Source: Paenibacillus lentus (GTDB lineage Bacteria; Bacillota; Bacilli; Paenibacillales; Paenibacillaceae). Taken from it: DNA of 64,000 nt. Location of the stretch: positions 1,116,001-1,180,000 of the forward strand of contig NZ_CP034248.1 in NCBI RefSeq assembly GCF_003931855.1. The letters are read 5' to 3'. The notes under the pieces are model-generated. The model saw only the letters and a list, made by a program, of their open reading frames with translations. It made no database searches and was not told where the DNA came from. Both the position numbers and the translations under genes were made by a program. Within the stretch, counting starts at the first letter, position 1; every line of letters begins with the position of its first letter. Shown here piece after piece: positions 24,467 to 32,701 of the stretch.

Positions 24467-24883
24467 ATGAAGCAAATTAGTACGCGTTTCTCGATTGCGG
24501 TGCATACCCTGTCCTTAATTGCCGTCAGTACGAATGACTGTACTGGGGATTTTATTGCAGGCAGCGTTAATACGAATCCAGTGATCATTCGGAGAATTAT
24601 TGGGATGTTAAAAAAAGCGGGATTAGTAGAGGTTCGCCCGGGGGTGGGCGGCGCTTCTTTGCTTAAAAGTCCCGATCGAATTACGCTTCTTGATGTTTAT
24701 CGTGCCGTGAACGCGGCGGAGAAGGATCAATTGTTTCGCATTCACGATGACCCTAATATTCAGTGTTCCGTTGGGCGGAATATTGAACAAGTTCTGCAAA
24801 CGGAACTTAGAGACGCCCAATCTGTGATGGAGCAAAGGTTGGCTCAGACGACGTTGAATGATTTAATCAAAAAGTTTCAATAA
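24467..24883 (+). CDS. Rrf2-family regulator (YwnA-like)
   Basis: 138 residues. The N-terminal KQISTRFSIAVHTLSLIAV and the helix-turn-helix region (FIAGSVNTNPVIIRRIIGML) with wing PGVGGASLLKSPD match the YwnA subgroup of Rrf2. Only two Cys occur (residues 25 and 99), neither in an iron-sulfur-like CxxxxxC loop, so a thiol switch on Cys25 is possible. It stands directly before an NAD(P)H-binding protein gene, as ywnA precedes ywnB in Bacillus subtilis. A shared operator lies over its own -10 box and in front of that gene, so it probably represses both in response to oxidative or electrophile stress. Confidence 0.82.
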   Translation: MKQISTRFSIAVHTLSLIAVSTNDCTGDFIAGSVNTNPVIIRRIIGMLKKAGLVEVRPGVGGASLLKSPDRITLLDVYRAVNAAEKDQLFRIHDDPNIQCSVGRNIEQVLQTELRDAQSVMEQRLAQTTLNDLIKKFQ

Positions 24884-24898
24884 TAATAAAACTTGAAT

Positions 24899-24917
24899 AA
24901 CGTCAATAGACGTTTTT
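24899..24917 (+). terminator. Short terminator after the Rrf2 gene
   Basis: AACGTC-AATA-GACGTT with TTTTT directly following. Confidence 0.6.
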
Positions 24918-24928
24918 CTTATACACCG

Positions 24929-24948
24929 GTTGTAACCAATATTGTTAT
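24929..24948 (+). promoter_or_regulatory. Rrf2 operator before the NAD(P)H-binding protein gene
   Basis: GTTGTAACCAATATTGTTAT matches the reverse complement of the site over the Rrf2 promoter at 17 of 20 positions; the start codon is 40 bases downstream. Confidence 0.7.
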
Positions 24949-24987
24949 AACGGGTGGCATTACAAATAAATAAATGGAGGAATTAAG

Positions 24988-25845
24988 ATGAAGATTTTAG
25001 TGACTGGTGCAACAGGCAAGCTGGGGACGAAAGTGGTGAATACGCTGCTGCAAACCGTACCAGCAGATCAACTGGCTGTTAGTGTTCGCAACCCAGAGAA
25101 AGCAGAAGATTTGAGAAAACGTGGCGTAGAGGTTCGGCAAGGAGATTTTGATCATCCGAATACATTGGATGCGGCTTTCTCCGGGATTGATCGCTTGTTG
25201 ATCATTTCTGCAGACGGGGACAACGAAACAAGAATTCGTCAACATGGAAATGCAGTGGATGCTGCAAAGCGTGCGGGAGTAAAATTCATTGCTTATACTA
25301 GCTTAGCAAACGCAAGGGAGAGCAAGAATTTCCTAGCCCCAACTCACAAAGCAACAGAAGAGATGATTTTGGCAACAGGCATCCCCTACTCCTTCTTGCG
25401 CAATAATTGGTACCTGGAGAATGAAGTGTCGACCATCCAGGGGGTATTGGCGGGAGCACCATGGGTAACGTCGGCAGGCTCTGGAAAAGTAGGCTGGGCG
25501 GCTCAGCAGGACTATGCGGATGCAGCAGCCGCAGTTCTTACAGGGAGCGGACATGAGAATACGACCTATGAGTTGTCCGGCAAGCTGCTGACGCAGGAGG
25601 AATTTGCAGCCGCACTTGGAACCGTCATCGGCAAGCAAGTTCCCGTGCAGCAGGTGGACGATGTGGCATACGGCAACATCATGAAGGAAGCGGGTGTCCC
25701 AGATTTCGTCATTCCGATGCTCGTCGAGATTCAAAAAGGCATTCGGGAAGGTACGTTGGAGGTCGAAAGCAATGATTTTGAAAAGCTGCTCGGCCGTCCG
25801 CTTACTCCGATTCACGAAGTGCTGAGTCAGCTTGTTAAGGCATAA
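24988..25845 (+). CDS. NmrA-like NAD(P)H-binding oxidoreductase (QorB-like)
   Basis: 285 residues. The N-terminal VTGATGKLGTKVV is the Rossmann dinucleotide motif, and the mid region (FIAYTSLANA, THKATEEMI, GIPYSFLRNNWYLEN) matches the NmrA/QorB subgroup of atypical SDRs, which reduce quinones with NADPH. Mid- and C-terminal GWAAQQDYADAAAAVLTG and YELSGKLLTQEEFA fit the same family. A GGAGG sits 8 bases before the ATG. The operator shared with the upstream Rrf2 regulator suggests induction by quinone or thiol stress. A terminator follows. Confidence 0.88.
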   Translation: MKILVTGATGKLGTKVVNTLLQTVPADQLAVSVRNPEKAEDLRKRGVEVRQGDFDHPNTLDAAFSGIDRLLIISADGDNETRIRQHGNAVDAAKRAGVKFIAYTSLANARESKNFLAPTHKATEEMILATGIPYSFLRNNWYLENEVSTIQGVLAGAPWVTSAGSGKVGWAAQQDYADAAAAVLTGSGHENTTYELSGKLLTQEEFAAALGTVIGKQVPVQQVDDVAYGNIMKEAGVPDFVIPMLVEIQKGIREGTLEVESNDFEKLLGRPLTPIHEVLSQLVKA

Positions 25846-25860
25846 TATAATAAGGAACTT

Positions 25861-25903
25861 AAAAAACGACCTTCTGTAAGTGTAAGAGAGAGGTCGTTTT
25901 TTT
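25861..25903 (+). terminator. Terminator after the NmrA-like gene
   Basis: AACGACCT (25865-25872) pairs with AGGTCGTT (25891-25898), then T7. Confidence 0.85.
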
Positions 25904-25998
25904 ACGCTGTAGTCCGTCGTAATTTTACGACAAAAAGCTCAGCATCCGATTCTAATTAGCTAAAATTTATCATATTATAGTAAATAAATATTTAAAAC

Positions 25999-26015
25999 TA
26001 TCAATAATATTGATA
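25999..26015. promoter_or_regulatory. Perfect 17-base palindrome upstream of mqo
   Basis: TATCAATA-A-TATTGATA, 127 bases before the mqo start, in an AT-rich stretch. A likely protein-binding site of unknown owner; the rest of the 25904-26141 gap shows nothing else clear. Confidence 0.45.
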
Positions 26016-26141
26016 CACTAGGATCAGATAATCATCGATCCAGAAAAGGTGTTTGACTAGGTTCCGACTGGCTTGCTGTGACGCCTACGTAGGAGCACTT
26101 GCATCCTTTCTGCAAATTTTAGCATATAAGGGACGGTAAGA

Positions 26142-27662
26142 ATGAGTAACAGACAAAATGCTGATGTTATCTTAATTGGTGCCGGAATTATGAGTGCAAC
26201 TCTGGGAACGCTGCTGAAGGAATTAGTACCGGACTGGGAAATTACAGTGTTTGAGAAGCTTGCAATTGCAGGAGAGGAAAGCTCTAATGAATGGAATAAT
26301 GCAGGGACGGGGCATGCCGCATTGTGTGAGCTTAACTACACCACTGAGAACTCGGATGGATCGGTAGATATTAGCAAAGCGATCAAAATTAATGAGCAAT
26401 TTCAGGCATCCATGCAGTTTTGGTCTTATTTAGTGAACAGCAATCGGATTCGCAATCCGCGGGATTTTATCGCTCCGTTGCCTCATATGAGCTTTGTTCA
26501 GGGGGAGCAGGACGTAGCTTTTTTGAAGAAGCGTTTTAAAGCGCTATCAAGAAATCCCCTGTTTCAGAGGATGGAGTTTTCCGATGATCTGAAGAAGTTG
26601 GAGGAATGGATCCCGTTAATGATGAAAGACCGCCCATCCAATGGGCCTATAGCGGCAACAAGGGTGGAGTCTGGAACAGATGTCAATTTTGGCGCTTTGA
26701 CGAGGCTGTTATTCGATCACCTGAAGCGTAATAACGTCGATATAAAATATAAACATCGCGTAGAACATCTTAAGCGCACCAGCGATGGCTTATGGGAATT
26801 GAGAGTGCGGAATGTTGCTAGCGGTACCGTCGAACGTCGTACGGCTAAATTTGTCTTTATCGGCGGTGGGGGAGGAAGTCTCCATCTATTGCAAAAATCC
26901 GGCATTCCGGAAGGAAAGCATATCGGAGGATTCCCGGTCAGTGGGATGTTCATGGTATGCCATAATCCGGATGTGGTGGCGAAGCATCATGCCAAGGTAT
27001 ACGGTAAAGCTAAGGTGGGCGCACCACCGATGTCTGTTCCGCATCTGGATACAAGATACATTGACAATAAGAAATCGTTGTTGTTTGGGCCATTTGCTGG
27101 CTTTTCGCCAAAATTTCTGAAATCTGGCTCTAGGCTCGATTTGATCACTTCCGTAAAACTGGATAATCTCGTTACGATGCTATCGGCTGGGGCGAAAAAT
27201 GTTCCATTGACGAAGTATTTGATTCAGCAAGTGATGTTATCGAAGGAACAACGAATGGAAGAACTGCGAGAGTTTATTCCGAACGCCAGAAGCGAGGATT
27301 GGGAGCTGGTGGTGGCTGGCCAACGCGTGCAGGTGATCAAAGATACGGATGCTGGCAAAGGCACGCTTCAGTTCGGTACGGAAGTGATTAGCTCTGCCGA
27401 CGGCTCGATCGCTGCATTGCTCGGCGCTTCCCCGGGGGCGTCCACTGCGGTGTCCGTCATGCTGGAGGTGATCGCCAAATGCTTCCCGCAGCATCTCAAG
27501 GCATGGGAACCGAAAATTAAGGAAATGATTCCTTCGTACGGCGTATCCTTATTAGAAAATCCAGCGCTTATTCGGGAGATTCATGACTTAACCGTTCGGG
27601 CACTTGGTCTGAGCCAGGAAGATTACCGTAATGAAGCGGAAGCCCCCGTTGTAAACGCCTAA
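26142..27662 (+). CDS. mqo: Malate:quinone oxidoreductase
   Basis: 506 residues, normal length for Mqo. The N-terminal [20 protein letters not shown] is the FAD-binding motif, with [30 protein letters not shown], the family hallmark, seen in pieces such as [28 protein letters not shown] and [11 protein letters not shown], conserved in Mqo, follow. Mqo is a peripheral membrane enzyme that oxidises malate to oxaloacetate and passes electrons to the quinone pool, bypassing malate dehydrogenase in the TCA cycle. No close ribosome site stronger than GGGACGG is seen. It ends in a terminator. A 17-base palindrome upstream may control it. Confidence 0.95.
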   Translation: MSNRQNADVILIGAGIMSATLGTLLKELVPDWEITVFEKLAIAGEESSNEWNNAGTGHAALCELNYTTENSDGSVDISKAIKINEQFQASMQFWSYLVNSNRIRNPRDFIAPLPHMSFVQGEQDVAFLKKRFKALSRNPLFQRMEFSDDLKKLEEWIPLMMKDRPSNGPIAATRVESGTDVNFGALTRLLFDHLKRNNVDIKYKHRVEHLKRTSDGLWELRVRNVASGTVERRTAKFVFIGGGGGSLHLLQKSGIPEGKHIGGFPVSGMFMVCHNPDVVAKHHAKVYGKAKVGAPPMSVPHLDTRYIDNKKSLLFGPFAGFSPKFLKSGSRLDLITSVKLDNLVTMLSAGAKNVPLTKYLIQQVMLSKEQRMEELREFIPNARSEDWELVVAGQRVQVIKDTDAGKGTLQFGTEVISSADGSIAALLGASPGASTAVSVMLEVIAKCFPQHLKAWEPKIKEMIPSYGVSLLENPALIREIHDLTVRALGLSQEDYRNEAEAPVVNA

Positions 27663-27666
27663 CGAT

Positions 27667-27717
27667 AACAGGGTTATCTTCTGTCGATGAACTGATCGAC
27701 TCAAGATAACCCTGTTT
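27667..27717 (+). terminator. Terminator between mqo and the convergent ligase gene
   Basis: A perfect 14-bp stem AACAGGGTTATCTT (27667-27680) with AAGATAACCCTGTT (27703-27716). The T run is weak (TTTGC), but the stem is long. Confidence 0.7.
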
Positions 27718-27726
27718 GCATTTACA

Positions 27727-28917
27727 TTATTTTGTATAGTTATCGAAATAACCTTGGATATAGACGATTGGCGTGCCTTTATCTCCGCTTCCCGAGGTCA
27801 AATCGGAGAGGGAGCCGATGAGGTCGGTCAGTTTTCTAGGCGTAGTGCCTTGTGCTTCCATCGAGCCTACGAGGTCGTCACTTTTATTACTGATATAATC
27901 CGAAATCGCTTGCTTAAGTTCGTCGCCGCTTAAATCCGCAAAGTTATTGTCCGCAAGGTATTTCAGCTTAATTTCATTCGGTGTTCCATCAAGTCCAGCG
28001 GTATAAGCCGGAGATACAACCGGGTCAGCAAGCTCCCATATCTTACCGACAGGATCTTTAAAGGCACCGTCCCCATAGATCATGACTTCTACGTTTTTAC
28101 CGGTCTTTTCTTTGAAAATTTGCTGGATCTTATCGACAGTAGGCTGGCAGTTGCGCGGAAAGAGCTTAATTTCATCTTCCGTAGATTTATTAGACCCCAG
28201 CAGCCCGTACTCTTCATTAAATCCGCTGTTATCAACGGATTTTGCTAGAATGTCACCGAGGCTGTATATTTTTTCTACGCCATTGGCTTTTAGAATTCTG
28301 GCTGTTCTAACACGAGAATGGATGTCGCAAGTCAGCACGTTTTTGGTGTGATCTAGAATAGTCTTCGGGTTGTTGGAGAAAATGACCTCGCATTCCGTGC
28401 CTTGTTCTTCAACTAAAGATTTATAGTAATCAATGTAATCTATGCCTGTAAACGTATGCTTATTATAGCCAAAGAGCTCGCGGAATTGTGCTTCCGTCAG
28501 AACATCCGTCCAAGGATTGACGCCTTTCTGGTCAAGCATGTCGAGATCAACTAAGTGGTTGCCGACTTCATCTGAAGGATAGCTAAGCATCAACACGATT
28601 TTCTTAACCCCTTTGGCGATACCGCGGAGACAGACAGCAAAGCGATTCCGGCTTAAAATAGGAAAAATAACGCCGACGGTCTCGTCGCCGAATTTGGAAT
28701 TTACATCTTTGGCAATATGGTCAATCGTCGCGTAATTGCCTTGGGCGCGGGCGACGATGGATTCTGTGATCGACACAATATCTTTATCTTTGATTTGGAA
28801 GCCTTCAACTTGAGCGGCGTGCAGCACGCTATCTACAACAATACTCTCTATGTTATCCCCTTGTTTAATGATTGGGCAACGGAGACCTCTAGCTACTGTT
28901 CCAACTACTCTTTCCAA
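27727..28917 (-). CDS. Coenzyme F420-0:L-glutamate ligase-like (CofE-family) protein
   Basis: 396 residues from TTG 28917, with AAGGAG 9 bases upstream; the frame is open to 28983 but without a comparable site. The N-terminal half has RGLRCPIIKQGDNIESIVVDS, DIVSITESIVARAQGNYATI (in shorter pieces such as ITESIVARAQGN), and FPILSRNRF, the nucleotide- and substrate-binding parts of CofE-like enzymes (PF01996). The second half contains IYGDGAFKDPVGKIWELADP, a long conserved segment of this extended form. CofE adds glutamate to F420. Nothing else for F420 synthesis is present and Bacillales usually lack the cofactor, so the acceptor is probably another molecule. A LysR regulator is divergent, 124 bases away. 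Confidence 0.75.
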   Translation of the reverse strand: MERVVGTVARGLRCPIIKQGDNIESIVVDSVLHAAQVEGFQIKDKDIVSITESIVARAQGNYATIDHIAKDVNSKFGDETVGVIFPILSRNRFAVCLRGIAKGVKKIVLMLSYPSDEVGNHLVDLDMLDQKGVNPWTDVLTEAQFRELFGYNKHTFTGIDYIDYYKSLVEEQGTECEVIFSNNPKTILDHTKNVLTCDIHSRVRTARILKANGVEKIYSLGDILAKSVDNSGFNEEYGLLGSNKSTEDEIKLFPRNCQPTVDKIQQIFKEKTGKNVEVMIYGDGAFKDPVGKIWELADPVVSPAYTAGLDGTPNEIKLKYLADNNFADLSGDELKQAISDYISNKSDDLVGSMEAQGTTPRKLTDLIGSLSDLTSGSGDKGTPIVYIQGYFDNYTK

Positions 28918-29041
28918 AACATTCAGCTCCTTAGGATGATAAAGTTTATCTACATTATCTAACCACCTACTTGTAATATACATCAGCTAAGTGGTATAAG
29001 TTAAATTAATATATCGAATATAGGGTATAAGGTGTGGTTAT

Positions 29042-29932
29042 ATGATAAGCAAATTGGACTTATACAAAATTTTCAGCAAGGTCGCTACGAGCGAAAGCTT
29101 TTCTCAAGCGGCCAAAGAGCTGTATATGACCCAGCCAGCGGTGAGTCAGGCGATCATGCAGCTAGAAAAAGATTTAAATACGCGGCTTTTTAATCGGACA
29201 CCCAAAGGTGCATCTTTGACCAATGAAGGGAGCCTGCTCTTTGAATACGTGAATTCTGCAATGAACCTGCTGCGAACAGGTGAGGAGAAGATTTTAGAAT
29301 TCCAAAATCTAACGGCTGGCGAATTGAAAATTGGCGTAGGGGATACGATTTCCCGGTATTTCTTGCTTCCTTATTTGGAGGCTTTTCATAACAAATATCC
29401 TAATATTAAATTTACTATTGTAAATGGGACGACTTTAGAACTGTGCTCGATTTTAAAATCCGGTGAAGTAGACATTTCTATTTGCAATCTGCCCATTGAT
29501 GATTCCTCGCTAGAGGTGAGACCCTGCTTTGAAATCCAGGATACGTTTGTTTATGGAGAGAGGTTTGCAGAGATTCTGGTCCAGCCGATCAGTCTTCAGG
29601 AATTAGTCAAATTCCCGTTGATATTTCTGGAGACGAAATCAAATTCCCGAAAATATGTAGAAGACTATATGATTTCGAAGGGAATTAAAATTGCGCCAGA
29701 GTTTGAATTGGGATCTCATGACTTATTATTGCAGTTCGCTAAAATTAACTTAGGCATCGCGTGCGTGACAAAGGAGTTTTCTCAAGAATATTTATCGAAG
29801 GGATTGCTATATGAGGTTCAACTGTTAGAGGGAATTCCACGGCGAAGTATCGGCGTATGCAATATAAAAAGTGTGTCCCTCTCGCCGGCGGCAACAAAAT
29901 TTGTGGAGCTTCTGGAACATAAGCAAAAGTGA
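29042..29932 (+). CDS. LysR-family transcriptional regulator
   Basis: 296 residues. The helix-turn-helix spans residues 19-40 (ESFSQAAKELYMTQPAVSQAI), followed by the long linker helix and a periplasmic-binding-like effector domain (GELKIGVGDTISRYFLLPYL). The last residues and length are standard for LysR. AAGGTG stands 7 bases before the ATG. It is divergent from the CofE-like gene, the classic LysR arrangement, so that gene is its likely target; the gap has two copies of GGTATAAG (28996, 29025) that could belong to a binding site. The effector is unknown. Confidence 0.9.
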   Translation: MISKLDLYKIFSKVATSESFSQAAKELYMTQPAVSQAIMQLEKDLNTRLFNRTPKGASLTNEGSLLFEYVNSAMNLLRTGEEKILEFQNLTAGELKIGVGDTISRYFLLPYLEAFHNKYPNIKFTIVNGTTLELCSILKSGEVDISICNLPIDDSSLEVRPCFEIQDTFVYGERFAEILVQPISLQELVKFPLIFLETKSNSRKYVEDYMISKGIKIAPEFELGSHDLLLQFAKINLGIACVTKEFSQEYLSKGLLYEVQLLEGIPRRSIGVCNIKSVSLSPAATKFVELLEHKQK

Positions 29933-29977
29933 GCAGGCTATCAATTCTCGATGGAATAGATAGCCTGTGCTATATTT
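29933..29977 (+). terminator. Terminator after the LysR gene
   Basis: CAGGCTATC (29934-29942) pairs with GATAGCCTG (29959-29967), then TATATTTTG. It also lies past the end of the convergent glycosyltransferase gene. Confidence 0.6.
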
Positions 29978-29989
29978 TGATTCGCAACT

Positions 29990-30706
29990 CTAATCTCGGC
30001 GTACAAATTTTGCGGTATCTTTAACTTTTAGTACTTTAACTTGGCTGGTAATCAAAGTCTTGTCGCTGACGATCCAAGTATGGTCTTTCGAGTTCTTTCG
30101 GCGATGGGCAACAAAGTTATACGGATTGCCGGAGTATATTTTGAAGCCTTTGGAACGACAGTCAGCACAAAATTTGACGCTCTCCCCCCGGTTGCGGTTG
30201 GGGAAGCTGACCTTGCTGAACACGTGGCGTTTGACGACCAGGGTTGCGCCTTGAACAAGAGAAACGTATTTATTGGCCATATTATAATAACGGTGAAGGA
30301 GCACTTTTTTGCCGTTAAGGTACATGTAGTGAGATCGTTTCCCAACAATATCGGCGTTTGTTTTGCGTAAAATCTGCATGCTGTCTTTCAGATAGCTGGG
30401 AGCGTAGTAATCGTCATCATCAAATTTAGCAATGTGATCGTATTTAGCCACCTTAACTCCATAGTTAAGGCAACGGCCTAGCGAGTAATGGGGCAAACTG
30501 TAAATTCTTATGTTCTTATATGGCTTTGCTGCGTGGATATATTCGTTCATTTTCAGGCTGCTATGATTCAGTATAATAATAAGTTCTTTATTCTGATAAT
30601 TTTGTCTACTGTAGTTACGCAAGAGTATGTCCATGCAGTATCCCCGTTTGGTGCAGGTAATGATGGAAACAGCGTTTTGTGGATTGGAGATGTTCGCCTT
30701 TGTCAT
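29990..30706 (-). CDS. Family 2 glycosyltransferase, second of a tandem pair
   Basis: 238 residues. SIITCTKRGYCMDILLRNYSRQNY opens the GT-A fold (seen in pieces such as VSIITCTKRGY) and KFDDDDYYAPSYL carries the DxD metal site. The protein is a paralogue of the gene just upstream, with long identical stretches (KFDDDDYYAP, ANSDIVGKR-like DIVGKR). The usual catalytic Glu-Asp motif, GEDDLF in the partner, is GESVKF here, so catalysis may be impaired. Its ATG overlaps the stop of the upstream gene (TAATG), which couples translation. Such soluble GT2 enzymes occur in spore-coat or wall polysaccharide synthesis; the acceptor is unknown. Confidence 0.85.
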   Translation of the reverse strand: MTKANISNPQNAVSIITCTKRGYCMDILLRNYSRQNYQNKELIIILNHSSLKMNEYIHAAKPYKNIRIYSLPHYSLGRCLNYGVKVAKYDHIAKFDDDDYYAPSYLKDSMQILRKTNADIVGKRSHYMYLNGKKVLLHRYYNMANKYVSLVQGATLVVKRHVFSKVSFPNRNRGESVKFCADCRSKGFKIYSGNPYNFVAHRRKNSKDHTWIVSDKTLITSQVKVLKVKDTAKFVRRD

Positions 30707-31449
30707 TATAGTGCACCCTTTGGCGTGCGCTGCACGAACTTCTTGAAATTTTGAACCTCGGGGATTCGTGTATGGTGAGCAAGTAGCTTTTTATCGCTGA
30801 TGATCCACGTATGGCTGGATGTGTTCCTTCGACGTATGGCGACAAAGTTATATTTTCCTGCAGAGTAGACCTTGTACCCCTGCTTCTTGCTTCTGAGGCA
30901 AAAAAGATCGTCTTCTCCTACGTTCTGATGGGGAAACTGTACTTTGTTCAGTACGTTCCGTTTCATGAACAACGTGGCGCCGGGAAGCTTGGTGACCGAC
31001 TTGTACTCGTCCTTATGGAAACGGAGAATCAGAGTCTTGGATCCGTGAAGATACATATAATGGGCTCGCTTTCCAACAATATCGGCGTTCGCTTTTTGCA
31101 ATGCTTGCAGGCTATCTTTTAAATAGTAGGGTGCATAATAGTCGTCATCATCAAATTTCGCGACATAGCCATACTTTGTTTTGGTGACGGCATAGTTGAG
31201 GCAAGCACCGAGCGAGGCGCTGCCGGCAACGCGGTATACCTGTATATTACGGTTTTTTGCAGCTAAATGCTGATAAGGCTCTAGTGGTATTTTATCGTTG
31301 TTTACAATAATAATGAGTTCCTTCTTCGGATGGCGCTGCCGGGTATAATTATTAAACAGGTTCTTTATAAAGCTCTGTCGATTTGTGCAGGTTATAATAG
31401 AAACCCCCTGCTGCTTCTGCATCATAGACTTTCCCGATTTGGACCCCAT
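30706..31449 (-). CDS. Family 2 glycosyltransferase, first of a tandem pair
   Basis: 247 residues. GVSIITCTNRQSFIKNLFNN starts the nucleotide-sugar-binding fold, KFDDDDYYAPYYL has the DxD motif and GEDDLF is the probable catalytic region. No membrane segment, so it acts in the cytoplasm or with a partner. It overlaps the next gene by one base at TAATG. The two genes arose by duplication: order of motifs and most spacing agree. GAGGGCG is 5 bases before the ATG. No promoter was pinned down. Confidence 0.87.
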   Translation of the reverse strand: MGSKSGKSMMQKQQGVSIITCTNRQSFIKNLFNNYTRQRHPKKELIIIVNNDKIPLEPYQHLAAKNRNIQVYRVAGSASLGACLNYAVTKTKYGYVAKFDDDDYYAPYYLKDSLQALQKANADIVGKRAHYMYLHGSKTLILRFHKDEYKSVTKLPGATLFMKRNVLNKVQFPHQNVGEDDLFCLRSKKQGYKVYSAGKYNFVAIRRRNTSSHTWIISDKKLLAHHTRIPEVQNFKKFVQRTPKGAL

Positions 31450-31606
31450 TACATCGCCCTCCTATCCGTAGTGAATAATAGTAGCTCACTCTACAATATA
31501 TGTAATCGGACAATAAGGGTAACGGCAATCCACCAATGCGTCAGAGACAGGTCGTCGGCAATACGATAAACTTAAGTCCGTACATCACTCCCCCTATGAA
31601 TACAGG

Positions 31607-31657
31607 GGACTCTTTTCGAGCAACGGCTCTTGACCGTTGGACGAAAGAGTCCTTTTT
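31607..31657 (+). terminator. Strong two-part terminator with no gene in front of it on its strand
   Basis: GGACTCTTTTCG (31607-31618) pairs with CGAAAGAGTCC (31642-31652, one bulge) around an inner CAACGG/CCGTTG hairpin (31621-31626, 31634-31639), then T5 on the plus strand. Neighbouring genes on both sides are on the minus strand. Confidence 0.6.
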
Positions 31658-31683
31658 ATGGTTTGAATATGAAGATTATAGAG

Positions 31684-32601
31684 CTACATGAAATCAAAGA
31701 AATAACGGATCATATGAAATATGACCGGCGAAGTATAGGCGAGACTATCGACTCGGCTAAGATAGCTTTCCTTGAGCGCATCGTGCTTATTGTCATCGCC
31801 GATTAACAAGTCCCGCTTCAGCACGGAGACCGTTAAGCTGCCGAAGAAGCCGCTTAAGCTGATCAGCATGCCGGAGAACACCCCGAACATAGAATCAAGT
31901 GGCGTCAGGTAAGGGTGGATCAAATACGCCGTTCCGGTCGTAATCAGAAATGCGAAGGCGAACCCTTCCCAGGTGAGATGGGGGTTGGCTGTAGGAACGA
32001 CCTTGCGTTTACCGAAATAGATCGATGCCAGGTGGTGCGCAACGTCATTGAGCTGCGTCAGCACGACCAGGAACAGCACTAGCCCGGCTCCGTACTCTGG
32101 CGTGGCAAATTGGAAATAAGCAAGATGGCTAAGCCCGAATACCATCAGCATGAGTCCCCACTGGGTGGAGCTGACGCTGCGCAGGAAGCCGACGGTTCCT
32201 TTGTTGATCAGCCGCGGCAGCGGCAGGAATAAGAAAACATAGATCGGGATAAAGATAATGAACATCCCGTACCACTCGATGTAGATCCAGTAAAACTGCA
32301 CCGGAATGGACAAGTAAGCCCACAGATATAACCTGCGGTCGGCTTTTCTGGAACGGATCATAGAGAAATACTCCTTCAGTGCGAAGAAGGTAAGTACCAT
32401 GAGGGACAGCAGGGATACGACCGGGTTGAACAGGGTGGCCAAACTAAAGATGGCAAACATACCCCACCAGGTCTTAATTTTGGTACCAATGGTTGTGTAA
32501 TCCTTGCTTGGCTGTATTTGGCTTAACACATAATAAATGACATGAATGGCCGATAGCGCTATAAAAATAAGAGTTAACGTGATTAGAGAGCTACTATTCA
32601 T
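31684..32601 (-). CDS. CdsA-like phosphatidate cytidylyltransferase family protein
   Basis: 305 residues with eight or so membrane segments. The C-terminal third carries the family region: QLNDVAHHLASIYFGKRKVVP, then LTWEGFAFAF and SVLKRDLLIGDDNKHD with SRVDSL. CdsA makes CDP-diacylglycerol from phosphatidate and CTP. The canonical signature has KDxxxxxPGHGGxxDRxDS; here the H-G-G-x-x-D part is replaced by ESYLSRVDS, so this is a divergent member like E. coli YnbB rather than the housekeeping enzyme. It is preceded by a papain-fold gene on the opposite strand, about 100 bases away. Confidence 0.75.
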   Translation of the reverse strand: MNSSSLITLTLIFIALSAIHVIYYVLSQIQPSKDYTTIGTKIKTWWGMFAIFSLATLFNPVVSLLSLMVLTFFALKEYFSMIRSRKADRRLYLWAYLSIPVQFYWIYIEWYGMFIIFIPIYVFLFLPLPRLINKGTVGFLRSVSSTQWGLMLMVFGLSHLAYFQFATPEYGAGLVLFLVVLTQLNDVAHHLASIYFGKRKVVPTANPHLTWEGFAFAFLITTGTAYLIHPYLTPLDSMFGVFSGMLISLSGFFGSLTVSVLKRDLLIGDDNKHDALKESYLSRVDSLAYTSPVIFHMIRYFFDFM

Positions 32602-32701
32602 GGCTTATACCACCAACCTATTCTAAGGTAGGATCTCCCATAGGGGCGATCATATGTTATTATGAAGGAACAATTCAATTTTGATAAGGGGAATATCGTA
32701 A

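Noticed and set aside
30041..31122. Several plus-strand frames over the glycosyltransferase genes
   Set aside because: They are complements of well-supported minus-strand genes; no independent start signals.
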